From contig CM034237.1 of NCBI GenBank assembly GCA_019916065.1, forward strand, positions 19,675,752 through 19,739,751: a stretch of 64,000 nt of DNA. Direction: 5' to 3'. How positions within the stretch are numbered: position 1 is the first letter of the stretch; each line of letters starts with the position of its first letter. Origin of the DNA: Vitellaria paradoxa. Lineage: Eukaryota; Streptophyta; Magnoliopsida; Ericales; Sapotaceae. Shown here piece after piece: positions 11,150-23,014 of this stretch. Both the position numbers and the translations under genes were made by a program. The notes under the pieces were generated by a model. It was not told the DNA's origin, searched no databases, and saw only the letters and a list, made by a program, of their open reading frames with translations.

Positions 11150-11305
11150 TTTAATTTTTTTTAATTTGCTGTTTTTTTTTCTGTTTTTTTTTTGTTTGCT
11201 GTTTTTTTTCTGTATTTTTTATTTGCTGTTTTTTTTTCTGTTTTTTTTTTGTTTGCTGTTTTTTTTTCTGTATTTTTTATTTGCTGTTTTTTTTAATATT
11301 CTGTT
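11150..11305. repeat. T-rich minisatellite
   Basis: Repeating TTTGCTGTTTTTTTTCTGT units; two longer copies of about 65 bp can be read. Forward frames here are poly-Phe/Leu artefacts. Confidence 0.7.
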
Positions 11306-13702
11306 TTTTAATTTTATTTTATAAAAATTGGTATGTTGGAAGAAAGAAAAAGAGATTTTAGAAGTAAAATTTAGTTAGTGAAAACAATTGTTGTGTTTTG
11401 TGCAGTGCGTAAAAAAAAATGTATAGAACTTTTTAATGGTTGCGTCGGCTTTGGTATGTGTTTGGATTGGGAAAAAAAATATTTAAAAATTTGACGTAAA
11501 AAAAACATGTGATGAGATTTAATCGAAAAAAATTGATAATTTTTATAATTTGTGATAAAATTTAATAAACTAAATACCCCAATTGTATTTGTTATTTGGG
11601 TGAAAAAAATAGATGAAATGCAAAAAATGAAATTAAAATTAATTAAATTCGATCAAAATAATTTAGGCTGCGTTTAATTTACTAAAAATAAAAAAAATTT
11701 AAATTTTTGAAAATTTCTAAAACTCTTTAATACATTTTATCCATATCCTAACAAATTTTTATAAATTCCAATACTTTTTTTACAAATCTCAATAACTTTT
11801 TAATAAATTTCAACAAAACTGACATAAATCCGTGAGAACGAACCCAAAAAACTCATTCTAACAGTTTCTCTCTCTAATATTTTGACATAAAAGTCAAAAT
11901 GTGACCACCAAAATGATTATTACTTTCTTTTTCTTTTAATTTTTTCATTAGATATTCAAAAGTAAATTACTTTTTGTTCTTTTAAACATGAATTTAACGT
12001 GATGGGAAATATAGAGCCGTGTAACTTTTCATGCGAGAATGACAAAGTAATACTTTAGTTGGTAATTGATTGTTTGGTATAAATTTATAAAAATTAAAAG
12101 AAGTTATTAAAATTGGAAAAAATTTTAAAAATGACAAAAGTTAATTTTTTTTTTTTTGTATTTGTTAGTCTGCCATTTGCTCTCTAAAACGAATATCTAG
12201 CCCCCGTGGGCATAGTAACAAATTCTGGATAATAAAATTTTTTTGTATAGTTAACAATTCGTAATTTAAAAACTATTCGATCGGTAGAATTTGAAAAAAA
12301 TTAATACAAATTACAATTTATTATTTGAATTCATTACAAAATTCAAAAAATTTTGTAAATTAATTGGAAAATAATAATTCATAAAAAGTGATAGATTTAT
12401 ATTTTAGAATCATAAAATAGCTAAAATGAAATTAGTTGAAATATTGAAGGGAAAAAATAAAAAATTTCCTACTCTTGACTATTTACTTCTTTAAGCTTGA
12501 TGCCAGTAATATATCATTTGATTTTAATTATCAAATTATTCATATAAAATTCATCTTGTGATACTTGAAAAATTTTTTTGGATACTTGGAAAATTATATG
12601 TGATACTTGGAAAATTATGCATGTGACCTATTTTTTTGGAGCGTTAAACTTGGGCTTAAAAAATTATATTTAATGAATAAAAATAAAATAATATATATAC
12701 AAATAGTATAATCAATTGAATTTTAAATTTTAAATTATATAGGAGTATTTAGTTTATTAAAAATATTAAAAATTTTTATTAACTATTTTTAATATCTTTC
12801 AATTAAATTTAGTAAAAATGTTGAAAAAAATTTCAAAATTTTTTAGTAACTTTTAAGGAGTTACCAAATGTCAAAAAAAGTAAAAATTACTAAAAAATTT
12901 CTCTCCCACTATATATATATATATATATTCAACTCTACCTATCAACTTGACTATAACTAACTAATTCTTAAAACGACACTTAACAATAATAAACTTATAA
13001 AAAAAATTATCAAAAATAATTTTAGTTTAATAAAATTTTTGAATAAAATAATTCATTTTTAATGTGATGCAACAAAAATAGATTAAGTAATGAAATTAAT
13101 AAAATATTTATAATAGAAAAGAAAAACGAGAGTGAAAACAAATTTTAATTGTTCTTCACTATGAAATTAACTTTGTAATTTTATAAAAACAAAAAATGAC
13201 AAAGGGTAGAGAGAGTTTTTGAAGCAATGCTAACATCTTCACTCAATATGGTCATTTTTATAAATAAATTGATTAACGTACCTTACGGAAATTAAATTAT
13301 ATTATGATATTTATAATGTTAGATAATACTACTAAAAATATGAGAATTAATATATAGTTTAATGTAAAAATAATATATAGTTTGAAAAAAGTATAAAAAG
13401 TTAGTAAAAGTTGATAGATTTTTTAATAAATTAAATACAATAAAGTTTGTAAACTTTTAAACATATTACTTTTTTTCATAAAAAGAATACTTTTAAATAA
13501 GAATCGATGCATAAGACAAAAAAAAAATTAATATCTATTGTTTGATTTATGTTATAATGAGTAAATATTGAATTGTTTATTGTTAATTTATTTAATTTGT
13601 ATCGTATTATTTTATTTGTTGTATATTTGATCTTCGTATAATGTATTGAAGTGTTATTTTTTGGAATAACAATAATTAACTCCAATTAACTCTAATTAGA
13701 AG
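11306..13702. other. AT-rich internal region of CACTA1
   Basis: No gene. Contains (AT)n at about 12912-12930 and several copies, in both orientations, of a GTATTTAGTTTATTAAA-like motif (near 11556, 11668, 12745 and 13420) that may mark small decayed MITEs. Confidence 0.5.
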
Positions 13703-14749
13703 AAAACCCCTAATCTTGCTTGGGTCCAATCCAACATCTTGCTTGGGCCCAGTGTAATCCAATACGAATACGATAAGAAAATTAGGTCAAACAATAATAT
13801 TATAATATTGTTTCTAGGTAATTTACCGAATAATATAGTAATTAATTACACAAGCAGCAGTAGTTAATTAGTAAGAGTTAATTAGTTCAATTAGTAACTA
13901 CAATAAAACCCTTAATCTTACCTGGGCCCAATCCAACATCTTGCTTGGGCCCAGTGTAATCCAATACGAATACAATAAGAAAATTAGGTCAAACAATAAT
14001 ATTATAATATTGTTTCTAGGTAATTTACCGAATAATATAGTAATTAATTACACAAGCAGCAGTAGTTAATTAGTAAGAGTTAATTAGTTCAATTAGTAAC
14101 TACAATAAAATCCCTAATCTTGCCTGGGCCCAATTCAACATCTTGCTTGAGCCCAGTGTAATTCAATACGAATACGATAAGAAAATTAGGTCAAACAATA
14201 ATATTATAATATTGTTTCTAGGTAATTTACCGAATAATATAGTAATTAATTACACAAGCAGCAGTAGTTAATTAGTAAGAGTTAATTAGTTCAATTAGTA
14301 ACTACAATAAAATCCCTAATCTTGCCTGGGCCCAATTCAACATCTTACTTGAGCCCAGTGTAATTCAATACGAATACGATAAGAAAATTAGGTCAAACAA
14401 TAATATTATAATATTGTTTCTAGGTAATTTACCGAATAAAATAGTAATTAATTACACAAGCAGCAGTAGTTAATTAGTAAGAGTTAATTAGTTCAATTAG
14501 TAACTACAATAAAATCCCTAATCTTGCCTGGGCCCAATTCAACATCTTGCTTGGGCCCAGTGTAATTCAATACGAATACGATAAGAAAATTAGGTCAAAC
14601 AATAATATTATAATATTGTTTCTAGGTAATTTACCGAATAATATAGTAATTAATTACACAAGCAGCAGTAGTTAATTAATAAGAGTTAATTAGTTCAATT
14701 AGTAACTACAATAAAACCCCTAATCTTGTCTAGGCCTAATCTAACATCT
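13703..14749. repeat. 202-bp tandem array inside CACTA1
   Basis: About 5.2 head-to-tail copies. The marker GCTTGGGCCCAGTG (or its variant) starts at 13741, 13943, 14145, 14347 and 14549, exactly 202 bp apart each time. Copies differ at only a few positions. Each monomer holds the palindrome CAATAATATTATAATATTG and a GGGCCC pair. No coding capacity. Confidence 0.95.
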
Positions 14750-14811
14750 AAATACTTTATTCTAAGTTAGAAAACAAACAGACATTGAGAACCACTTTAT
14801 TTTATTCATTT

Positions 14812-15253
14812 GCATATATTAGTGAAACTTAGACCCGTTTAAGAATCTCGTACGCCACCTGTTTGGTCATCCTTAGGTAACGGATTAGGTCTTTGACCAG
14901 GTTCGTTGTCCTTTCGATGAACGTGCGGGGATTGATGTACGCGATTCTTGAATTGTCCAGTATGGACAGTTTGGGAATGCAATTATCCATCCTGTATTCA
15001 ACAACTCATGTACTGTCCTGTGTTAGATGAAGTTTCGGTTGACGTCCTGTTGTTCTCCGGGTGCGTACACAGGGTACGACTAATGTCGTCTGTGTATCGT
15101 GTACTTGGAGAACCACGCGGACATGCTGCCGAAATTTTATCTAATTAGGGGACAACGGCATTGAGTTGTTGAGTGCAAGTTGGATCGTGTATTCTCGAAT
15201 GGGATAGGACCAACCACCCTGTAATGAGGAGGTAAAGTTTAAGACTAGGTGTT
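14812..15253 (+). other. leader region before the TNP2 gene
   Basis: Base composition rises towards the GC content of the transposase gene. A short open frame (14948-15148) has no recognisable product. Likely transcribed leader, possibly with an intron ending at CCACAG (about 15311). Confidence 0.4.
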
Positions 15254-18200
15254 TTGCATATGGCACTACATTTTATAGTAATGACATTTTTTTCCTCTTG
15301 GGACTCCACAGACACTCTAAGCGAGATTGATAAGAGTTGGATTGATTTGCCGAATAGGATGTCCCCGGAGTATGTGGAGGGGATTAATCAGTTTATTGCA
15401 TTCACCAGTGGGTTTCCCAGTGGGTACATTAGTTGTCCTTGCAGGAAGTGTGCTAACCGGTATTACTATACACGGGAGGTTGTCAGAGAGCACCTGATCC
15501 GTAATGGGTTCCTGAAGCAGTATAAATTCTGGACTCTCCATGGGGAAGAGTATACCGCCTCTCGTTCGAAAGAAACCGTTGAGGTGGAGGCCGAGGTTGC
15601 AGAGGAAGCTGATCCAATGCTCGCGATGCTAGCTGATATCGCATGTGGATTGACACATGAAGACAACGGTGCCGGTATTAATCTGACGGGTGGAACTACT
15701 CCCCGCTCGGGTGCAGATGATGAGTCATTGAGATATTTTGAAATACTCGATGATGCGCAGACAGAATTATATCCTGGATGTCAGGAGTTCAGTAAATTGT
15801 CATTTACCGTTGAGTTGTTACATTTGAAGGCGTTGAATCACTGGTCAGATACGTCATTTGACATGCTACTACAGTTACTCCGTAGGGGTTTTACCAGCGG
15901 GAGCTAAGCTTGCAGAAATCGTACTACCAGGCACGCAAGTTAACTGAGAATCTGGGATTCACATACGAAACTCTGGATGCATGTCCCAATAGTTGCATGT
16001 TGTTTCGGAATGAGAATGGCAACCTCGATTCGTGTACCGTGTGTGGTGTTTCGAGATGGAAGAATGTTGGTACTATCCAAACTCGGCAGAATCGTTTGGG
16101 TAGTTCAAATCGTGGTAAGCTTGTGGCTGTAAAGCAAGTGCGCTACTTTCCACTTAAGCCACGATTGAAGAGATTTTTCATGTCATCTAAGATCTCTAAA
16201 CTAATGACTTGGCATGCCGAGAACAGGGGGGATCATGGGAACTTATCCCATCCAACAAACTCTCCGGCGTGGAAGGATTTTGATAGAAGACACCCTGATT
16301 TCGCTGTCGATTCGCGCAGTGTACGGCTTGGTTTGGCGGCTGATGGATTTAACCCATTTTCAGGCATGACTGGGGCAACTCACAGTACGTGGCCTATACT
16401 GTTACTTCCATATAATCTTCCACCTTGGCTGTGCATGAGGCAACCTTTTGTCATCCTATCGACATTGATTGACGGACCTAAGGGTCCCGGGGATAAAATA
16501 GATGTTTATATGCAACCATTGATTGAAGAGCTTAATGAATTATGGACTGATGGTGTGATGACATTTGACTCAACAAGAAATGAAATGTTTAAACTACGGG
16601 TAGCATTACTATGGACAATTAACGACTTTCCGGCGTACGCCAACTTATCTGGTTGGAGCACGAAAGGAGAGTTCGCATGTCCTTGTTGCAATCAGAGCAA
16701 GAAGTCAACTTGGCTAAAGTATGGTAGAAAGTGGGCGTACATGGGTCATAGACGCTTCCTACCTCCGTTGCATAGGTTTAGGAAGGACAGAGTCTCGTTT
16801 GACGGCACTCGGGAGTTCGGTCCGGCACCACGAGCAATGACCGGGGTCGAATTGCTGGCCCAGATGGAGCGGAGCAAATTCGAACAGTATATGACTTTCA
16901 GGATCTGTTAGCCCCCCCGCTACCATCTATTTCTGGTCCAAATAGGAACCGAACCCATAATTGGAAGAAGAAAAGTATTTTCTATGAGTTGCCCTACTGG
17001 AAAGACAACTTACTCAGGCACAACTTGGATGTCATGCACATTGAGAAGAATGTTTGCGATAATATATTGTGGACGATCCTTGGTGTTAAGGGGAAATCAA
17101 AGGATAATGCTAATGCTCGACGTGATTTGCAGGAGATGGGATTGAGAACTCCATTGCACTTGCAGCCGGGAGAGTCCAACAGGGCATACATGCCACCTGC
17201 ACAGTACACCATGAGCAAGGAGGAGAAGGATGCGTTCTTGTTAATTCTGAAAGACGTGAAGGTACCTGATGGATATTGCTCGAATATTTCGAAGCGAGTC
17301 AACATGAGCGAACGGACGTTACAGGGTTTGAAAAGTCATGACAACCACGTCCTGCTTCAACAGTTGTTGCCTATAGCAGTAAGGACATGTTTGCCTAATA
17401 ATGTTGTGCAGCCGTTGATCGAGCTCAGTAATTTCTTCAGGCAGTTGTGTTACAGAGTAATCCGTACAGAAGATTTTAAAGGGTCTGCAGGACAGGATTG
17501 CTTTGACACTGTGTCATCTAGAGAAAATTTTTCCGCCGGCATTTTTTGATGTAATGGTTCACTTGACTATACACCTAACTGAAGAAGCCCGGCTTGGTGG
17601 CCCTGTCCAATTTAGGTGGATGTATCCGATCGAGCGATATATGAACACATTGAAGAGGTATGTGCGGAACAAAGCTCGACCCGAGGCATCCATAGCGAAA
17701 GGATATTTGATGGATGAGTGCATAAATTTTTGTGCGGCATATCTAAACGATGATGTCCAAACGACTTTTAGCAAGTCGGAGCGGATAAATGAAGGCCCTA
17801 TTGGGGAAGGCACGTCATTTGATCTCAACCATATCGAGTGGATCCAAGCTCATCGGTTCGTGCTCTTCAACACCCAATCAGTTGTGCCATTGACCCAGTA
17901 AGTCACGTTGTCGTAATAAAGAAAGTTAATTACATCATATTTGTAATAAAAATCGTGATTATTCTCAATCCTGTTTGATTTGCATTGCAGGAGACACATA
18001 AACGAGCTGAAACAGAACATGCCTCGTGCAACAGACAATCAAATTCGAATGTCCCATTATCAATGTTTTCATGACTGGTTTAAGAACTACGTACGTGTTA
18101 AATATTTTCATATGTTTTTATATGATTTTCACATCACAATTAATTTGTGTTTAATTAACTCATGATAATTTACATTTCATAGGTATACAATTTACGAAGT

Positions 18201-18791
18201 ACTACGGATTCTATTTTGACCGATGAAATAAAACAGTTGGCTGATGGTCCTTACACGACAGCTCGACGTTTCACAGCTTGTGACATCAATGGGTTTCGAT
18301 TTCGCATCAAGGAAGTAGATGATAGGCGAGCAATACAAAATAGTGGCATCGGTTGTCCATCTATTGACGGTGGTTACTATTACGGCCAACTGAATGACAT
18401 TATTGAAATCGTTTACAATCGTGGTTTAAGATATTTATTATTCAAGTGTGTTTGGGCTGATCCAATTCGCGGGGTTAAAGCTGATAAGTACCAATTTAAA
18501 TTGGTCAATTTAAACAATTTGTTACATCGAGATGTACAAATAGAAGCTGAACCATACATACTGGCATCCATGGCAGAGCAAGTTTACTATGTTGGCGATC
18601 GAGCTGATCCCAACTGGCAAGTTGCAGTTAAAATGTCAAGGAGAGGGGTATACCAAATCGACTGCGATGAGCCAGATATTGATCCATTCGCCCAACAAGC
18701 TCTTGACCAAGATGCAATTGTCCAACGTGATGAAGATGTTAATTGGGTTAGGGACACGGTTGAAGGAGATACGGTTGATTTACATACTTAA
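15254..18791 (+). pseudogene. TNP2-type CACTA transposase, frameshifted (TNPD class)
   Basis: Transposase that would cut and join CACTA ends in the nucleus. Domains in order: Transposase-associated domain (about 15330-15550: KSWI...RMSPEYVEG, CPCRKCAN, HGEEY); TNP2 core (15910-17100: YYQARKL, DACPNSCMLF, CTVCGVSRW, DGFNPFSGM, FACPCCNQSKKSTW, HNLDVMHIEKNVCDN); DUF4218 (17500-17897: CHLEKIFPPAFFDVMVHL, PIERYMNTLKRYVRN); then DUF4216 (18183-18791: FKCVWADP, QVYYVGD). Introns 17898-17990 and 18091-18182 have good GT/AG borders. Three single-base shifts break it: near 15900 (one base lost), near 16870, and near 17481 (one base gained). The first ATG at 15254 is doubtful; the conserved family start near 15328 reads ATTGATAAG, so the usual ATG may also be lost. 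Otherwise well preserved. Confidence 0.93.
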
Positions 18792-18893
18792 TACACGGTT
18801 GTGTACTTTTCTATCCGAACAAGGTAGATTTTAAATTTTTTTTCTTTATATTTGAAATTATAATAAGTTTAAATTGTGAACAGTTAGGGAGCC

Positions 18894-20599
18894 ATGTTCG
18901 GACGTTCTAGGAAGAGGACTGGTCCTAGGACGATGGCTGAGCGTCTGGGGCTATCCTGTGCCGGGAGTAGCTCAGCAGATGCTGTCCCACCTTCACCCCC
19001 TATGTCCACGCGACCTTCAGTGACTGACACAGATGCAGGTAAAGTTCTTTAATTTCGGAATGTATCTTATCCAACAACAGTAGGTATATTCTGTTGTTTT
19101 ATCATGTAACAATTTGTTTGAAACAGATTCTCCCACTCCGAGCAGGCTTTCGAGGTCTGGCAGAGGGCCCTCGAAGGGATTGCCGCAGTGGAACTGTGGA
19201 TCTCAGTGGATGACCGTTCAGTGGGAATGACACGCCCCATCCGGTTGGGAAGGATGGACGGTCTTTGATTTCACAGCTCAGACATTTGGTCCGGAATCCG
19301 ATCAGATTCCCATTGACCACCCTCGAGTGGGATCGTTTTCCAGATTCTACGTTCGAGGGTCTATGGACCGAGGTACAGGTATGAAAATTTTATTTATCTA
19401 ATTGTACGTGGTTTATGTGCTGAAACTTGTAACAAATAATATTCTACAATTTGTCATTTTTAGGCCAATGTAGTTGATGTTCCTCCAGACTTCCGGGACG
19501 TTATGTTCGCTAAGTGTCGAAAGATGTGGAAGGATCATAAAAATAAGATTAAAGATAAATACTGGAAAGGTCATGAGAATGACCCTGACATCCTCCAGCG
19601 GGTCCCACCGGGCGTTCTTCCCCACCAGTGGGCTGAGCTCGTCAGGTATTGGTCGAGTCCCGAGGCACAGGTGAGTTGATTGCGAGTTAATTATTTTTCC
19701 TTAAGTTTTGACGTTATCAAGCGTAAATTACAAAAAGTAATCGAAAAAAACTTAAAATAGGCGGAGGCCCAAAGGAACTCGCGAAATCGAGGACTGTAGG
19801 GGCCGGGGCACAAGGAGGGGACTCGACACTTTTCTCAGGTTCGCCACGAGGTAAAAACGTGAGCTTATCACGCTAATAGCAACTTCTTTATTTATCTTTT
19901 TTAATGATAGTAAATTATTAACATATAATTTACCTTTCAACAGAGGACAGAGGAGGGCCTGAGGACAGATCGGATGTCCATGTGGTTGGCGACTCGACGT
20001 ACTGATTCGCCGGAGGTTCAGGCTATACAGGTAACAAATTTTAATATTTTGTCCAATCAACATATAATTTATAATTTAATTTTTTCTTTAAATAATGTAG
20101 TTAGTTATCCTGTTTTTTCTATTTCGGCTTGTTTGCATTAGGCGCAGTTTAATGCACGTTTAGACGAGCTGTCGCCAGATGAGAGGGAGTCCGAAGAGAG
20201 GAGGGACGAGATATTTTTCTCCATTATCGGACGCGATGGTCATGGATACACGCTTACGCGGGGTACAGGTATTCCACGCCGATCCGTTGCACGAGCAGAA
20301 TCATCTTCTCAGGCCAGACGTCGCGATCAAGATCTGCTGCAGACCTTTCGAGCTGAGATGGACGCGCGAGAGGCAGCACTTCGGGCCGAGATGATGGCTG
20401 AGATGGAGCGGCGCCTCTCTCAGAGTCAGAGCCATCCACCTCCTCCTCCTCAGGTTAAAAATTTTATTTCTCGTTACTATTACTCATTAAAATTATATAA
20501 ATTTATTTATTCATGTCTTCTTAATTATCACGTTATAATTTCATTATTATTTCATTGTAGGACCCGGATGATGGCGGATGGCCCTCCTGGACTGATTAG
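18894..20599 (+). pseudogene. second CACTA gene, Transposase_24/TNPA-class-like
   Basis: Seven exons read with consistent phase: 18894-19038, 19127-19378, 19464-19670, 19761-19850, 19944-20030, 20142-20453 and 20561-20599, all with GT/AG borders. Plant CACTA elements usually carry this second gene, whose product is thought to bind the element ends. Recognisable parts: SLISQLRHLVRNP (exon 2), MWKDHKNKIKDKYW...VPPGVLPHQWAELVRYW (exon 3, Transposase_24-like), a DELSPDERESEERRDEIF segment, a glutamate/arginine-rich helical (coiled-coil-like) stretch EMDAREAALRAEMMAEMERR, then PPPPP and the terminus DDGGWPSWTD. Two lesions: an extra base near 19225 shifts exon 2, and an in-frame TAG lies at 19797-19799 in exon 4. 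CACTA2 carries the homologue (34180-35934, minus). Confidence 0.8.
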
Positions 20600-21040
20600 G
20601 ATCTATTTGTATATATTTTGATCAGTACATTTATATATATTTTTGTTTTTGTATTTTGAACATTTGTATATAATAAAATTTTATTTTAATTGTAATCTAA
20701 TTTGATATTATGTTTGTATATATAATCATAATTAGGAGATACGTTTTTTTTTTTTTACAAATTTTATGAAAAATTTCATTAATTCTATGTGTAATTTAAT
20801 AAATTAAATATAATATAAATATTTATAGATAAGTAATTAAATATAATAGTTGTTATAAATAATTAATAACTATTAAATAAATAATCATTATAAATAAAAA
20901 ATAAATTATTATTAAATTATTTTTTAAATAATTTGATTTGTAAAACAAATTATTGAGATCTTATTATAGCAAAATTTAAATTATAATTATTGAGATTTTT
21001 AAATAATTTAAATCTTTTAAAAAAAAAAATTACTTACAAA
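20600..21040. other. AT-rich 3' region of CACTA1
   Basis: Between the end of the second gene and the right subterminal repeats. AATAAAA at about 20671 could serve as a poly-A signal. Otherwise no structure. Confidence 0.5.
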
Positions 21041-21415
21041 TAGCGACCGCCTATAGCGGCCGCTAATAGTCATATTCGGTCGCTAATGCAAATGGTCATG
21101 GCACCCGCGCGAAACTTAGTGCGACCGCTGTTCACTATTTAGCGACCGCTACCTACGGTCGCTATTTATTCGCGCCATCTTCGCGCCAAACAACTAGCGA
21201 CCGCCTTTTCAGTATTAGCGACCGTTATGAGCGGTCGCTATTATCCATACGTCTGAACTCGAGCGGTCGCAAATAATTTAGCGACCGTCCTAGCGGTCGC
21301 TAATAATTTTTAGCGACGAAGCAAATGCGACTCGTTTGACGCGGTCGCTAAGCCGTTGCTAATACTTTTAGCGACCGCTATTACACATTTAGCGACCGTC
21401 TTAGGCGGTCGCTAG
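21041..21415. repeat. CACTA1 right subterminal repeats
   Basis: About a dozen copies of TAGCGACCG or CGGTCGCTA in both orientations, mirroring the left end and matching those in CACTA2 (32030-32330). Confidence 0.88.
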
Positions 21416-21425
21416 TTCCGCACTT

Positions 21426-21435
21426 TCTACTAGTG
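21426..21435 (-). repeat. CACTA1 right terminal inverted repeat
   Basis: TCTACTAGTG, the reverse complement of the left CACTAGTAGA, followed by the AAT duplication at 21436-21438. Confidence 0.92.
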
Positions 21436-22293
21436 AATTAAAAAAAAAAATAGAAAGGGTGCTGGATAAACCTTTCATCATTACTTGTGTATATGGTAGA
21501 TTAAAATTTTCTTTCTTTATATTTTTTTTTTATTTTTTGTTAGTTTAGCTTTTCTTTTCTTTTATTTTTATTTTGTCTTTGTACTAATTCTCTTTCTTAT
21601 TTATTTTTCTTTTATTTTTATTTTCTTCTAACCTTTTTCTCTTATATAGCTCTTTCTTTTTTTTAGATAAGGAAGCTCTTAAGATAGTATCCACCCTTTT
21701 TACCTTCTATTTGTACATTCTGAGCTTAGAACTTAGATATATGTTATTGGTTGTTATTGAAAGTGTTGTAGAAATTAGGTTGGGGAGTGTTCTTTATTAC
21801 TTGTGGGGTTTCTCTTTTTGGGTGCATGTTTGACTTATGTGTTATATAATGCTTATTCATTATACTCATCATTATCATGCTCACTATTGCACACTACAGA
21901 CCCACATAGGCTTTATGATTCTCACATTGAGAACAATGTGAATTTTAAGTTGGGGGTAGGGTTCGCATGATGACTTTTTGTGTCAAAATTGTAAAATTTT
22001 TGAGCATCTTTAAGCTTGAATATATGAATTTAGCACATTTGCACTTGCATGTCAGCTCTTTTTCATTTGTTTGATTGCAGAATTGAGTGAGAGAGTGATG
22101 AATGAGTTTTGTTCAAGTTTTAATAGAAAACTTAGTTCAAGTTGAGTGTGTTATGACCTTTTGCATTTTTGTGACTATATATCATAGAAAAGAGCTTATG
22201 TGTTTAAGAGTAGATTTTGTTTAACATTGGTTAATTAAGCATTCTTGGACTAGGTGGAAACTTATACCTCTTAATGGTGAGCTTTCGAGCCTA

Positions 22294-22500
22294 TTATTCT
22301 TTTCTTGAAGGATTGCACGTAATCACAACTCTTTTATTCTTCACTTTGGTTTTCAATGCACCAATTGCATCATACACACTTGCATGAGTTTCACTTAGGA
22401 TATTATGAGTTGTTGCAAGCTTTGAATATGATGCTAGGACCTCTTTACTATTTTTAGGCCTCTCTGTCCTTCCTTGATAAGAAATTGACCTAGGAACCAA
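22294..22500 (-). CDS. antisense ORF 1 in the 3' region of element A
   Basis: 68 codons, starting MVPRSISYQGR. The element C counterpart at 58663-58920 starts MVPRAISYQGR; about 50 of 68 residues agree (for example SKLATTHN, SETHASV). Some Tat-lineage elements (Grande, RIRE2) carry extra antisense ORFs in this position, which is why I list it. Against it: most A/C differences look amino-acid-changing, so selection on a protein is not shown. No known domain recognised. Confidence 0.3.
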   Translation of the reverse strand: MVPRSISYQGRTERPKNSKEVLASYSKLATTHNILSETHASVYDAIGALKTKVKNKRVVITCNPSRKE

Positions 22501-22723
22501 CTTGAAGGCTTTTTATTAAGTTTTCAAATTTTTTTCTTAATTTTCACCTCATATATTATCCCTTAAGCCCATTCACATACTTTAAGCCTTACTCTCACAT
22601 GTCTTGGGTTGTGAAAGTGCCTCAATGTCAATGATGTGGACTTGGGTTGGGAATGGAAACTTTTGAGAGCATATTGAGAGGAAATGTTGGGTGGAGAATT
22701 TAGTTGATGTATATTTCAAAATT

Positions 22724-22794
22724 CAAAAAAAAAAAAAAAAAAAGAAAAAAAAAGAAGAGAAGAAAAAAAAGAAAAAAAGAGAAAAGAAAAAAGA
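22724..22794 (+). repeat. purine-only tract in the 3' region of A
   Basis: About 70 bases of A with scattered G. Tracts of the same composition lie at the equivalent place in C (59163-59226) and B (50242-50358). Confidence 0.85.
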
Positions 22795-22813
22795 ATCTTA
22801 TTGGACTTGTGTA

Positions 22814-23014
22814 TTATATTGTAATTATTGAGAATGTCCCATGAGTAGTTTGTAAGTTTGTGAATAAGCTATTTGTTGTAGTTCTTGTTAGGGTTTGGAA
22901 TAGAAATGGGTATTTTGAGACTTGTGCACACTTGAGCATCTTTATCCCAAGGCATGTGCTTTGATTTTCATGTCTTCTATTGTTAACCATTACCCCTAGC
23001 CAAGTTACAACCAA
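22814..23014 (-). CDS. antisense ORF 2 in the 3' region of element A
   Basis: 66 codons starting MVVTWLGVMVNN; the element C homologue (59281-59469) starts MVVTWPGVMANN and shares NQSTCLGIK. The reading then diverges because of an indel, so protein conservation beyond about 40 residues is not supported. Confidence 0.25.
   Translation of the reverse strand: MVVTWLGVMVNNRRHENQSTCLGIKMLKCAQVSKYPFLFQTLTRTTTNSLFTNLQTTHGTFSIITI

Larger units (their letters stand above)
10433..21435 (+). mobile_element. CACTA (En/Spm) DNA transposon, CACTA1
   Basis: An 11.0-kb element with inverted ends CACTAGTAGA, a 3-bp duplication AAT, subterminal GCGACCGC repeats at both ends, a TNP2-type transposase gene (15254-18791) and a second multi-exon gene (18894-20599). 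It is nested in the 3' region of element A. The complete ends and structure suggest fairly recent movement, but the transposase has single-base frameshifts, so this copy could only be moved in trans. Several kb between the left end and the TNP2 gene are AT-rich and hold a 202-bp tandem array. Confidence 0.95.

Noticed and set aside
11094..11324. Phe/Leu-rich ORF resembling a membrane protein
   Set aside because: Direct product of a T-rich minisatellite; several frames are open at once.
12740..13440. 700-bp MITE with GTATTTAGTTTATTAAA-type inverted ends
   Set aside because: The motif is AT-rich and occurs several times in both orientations; no duplication could be fixed.
13703..14749. CRISPR-like or gene-coding repeat
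   Set aside because: Contiguous 202-bp monomers without spacers and with stops in every frame.
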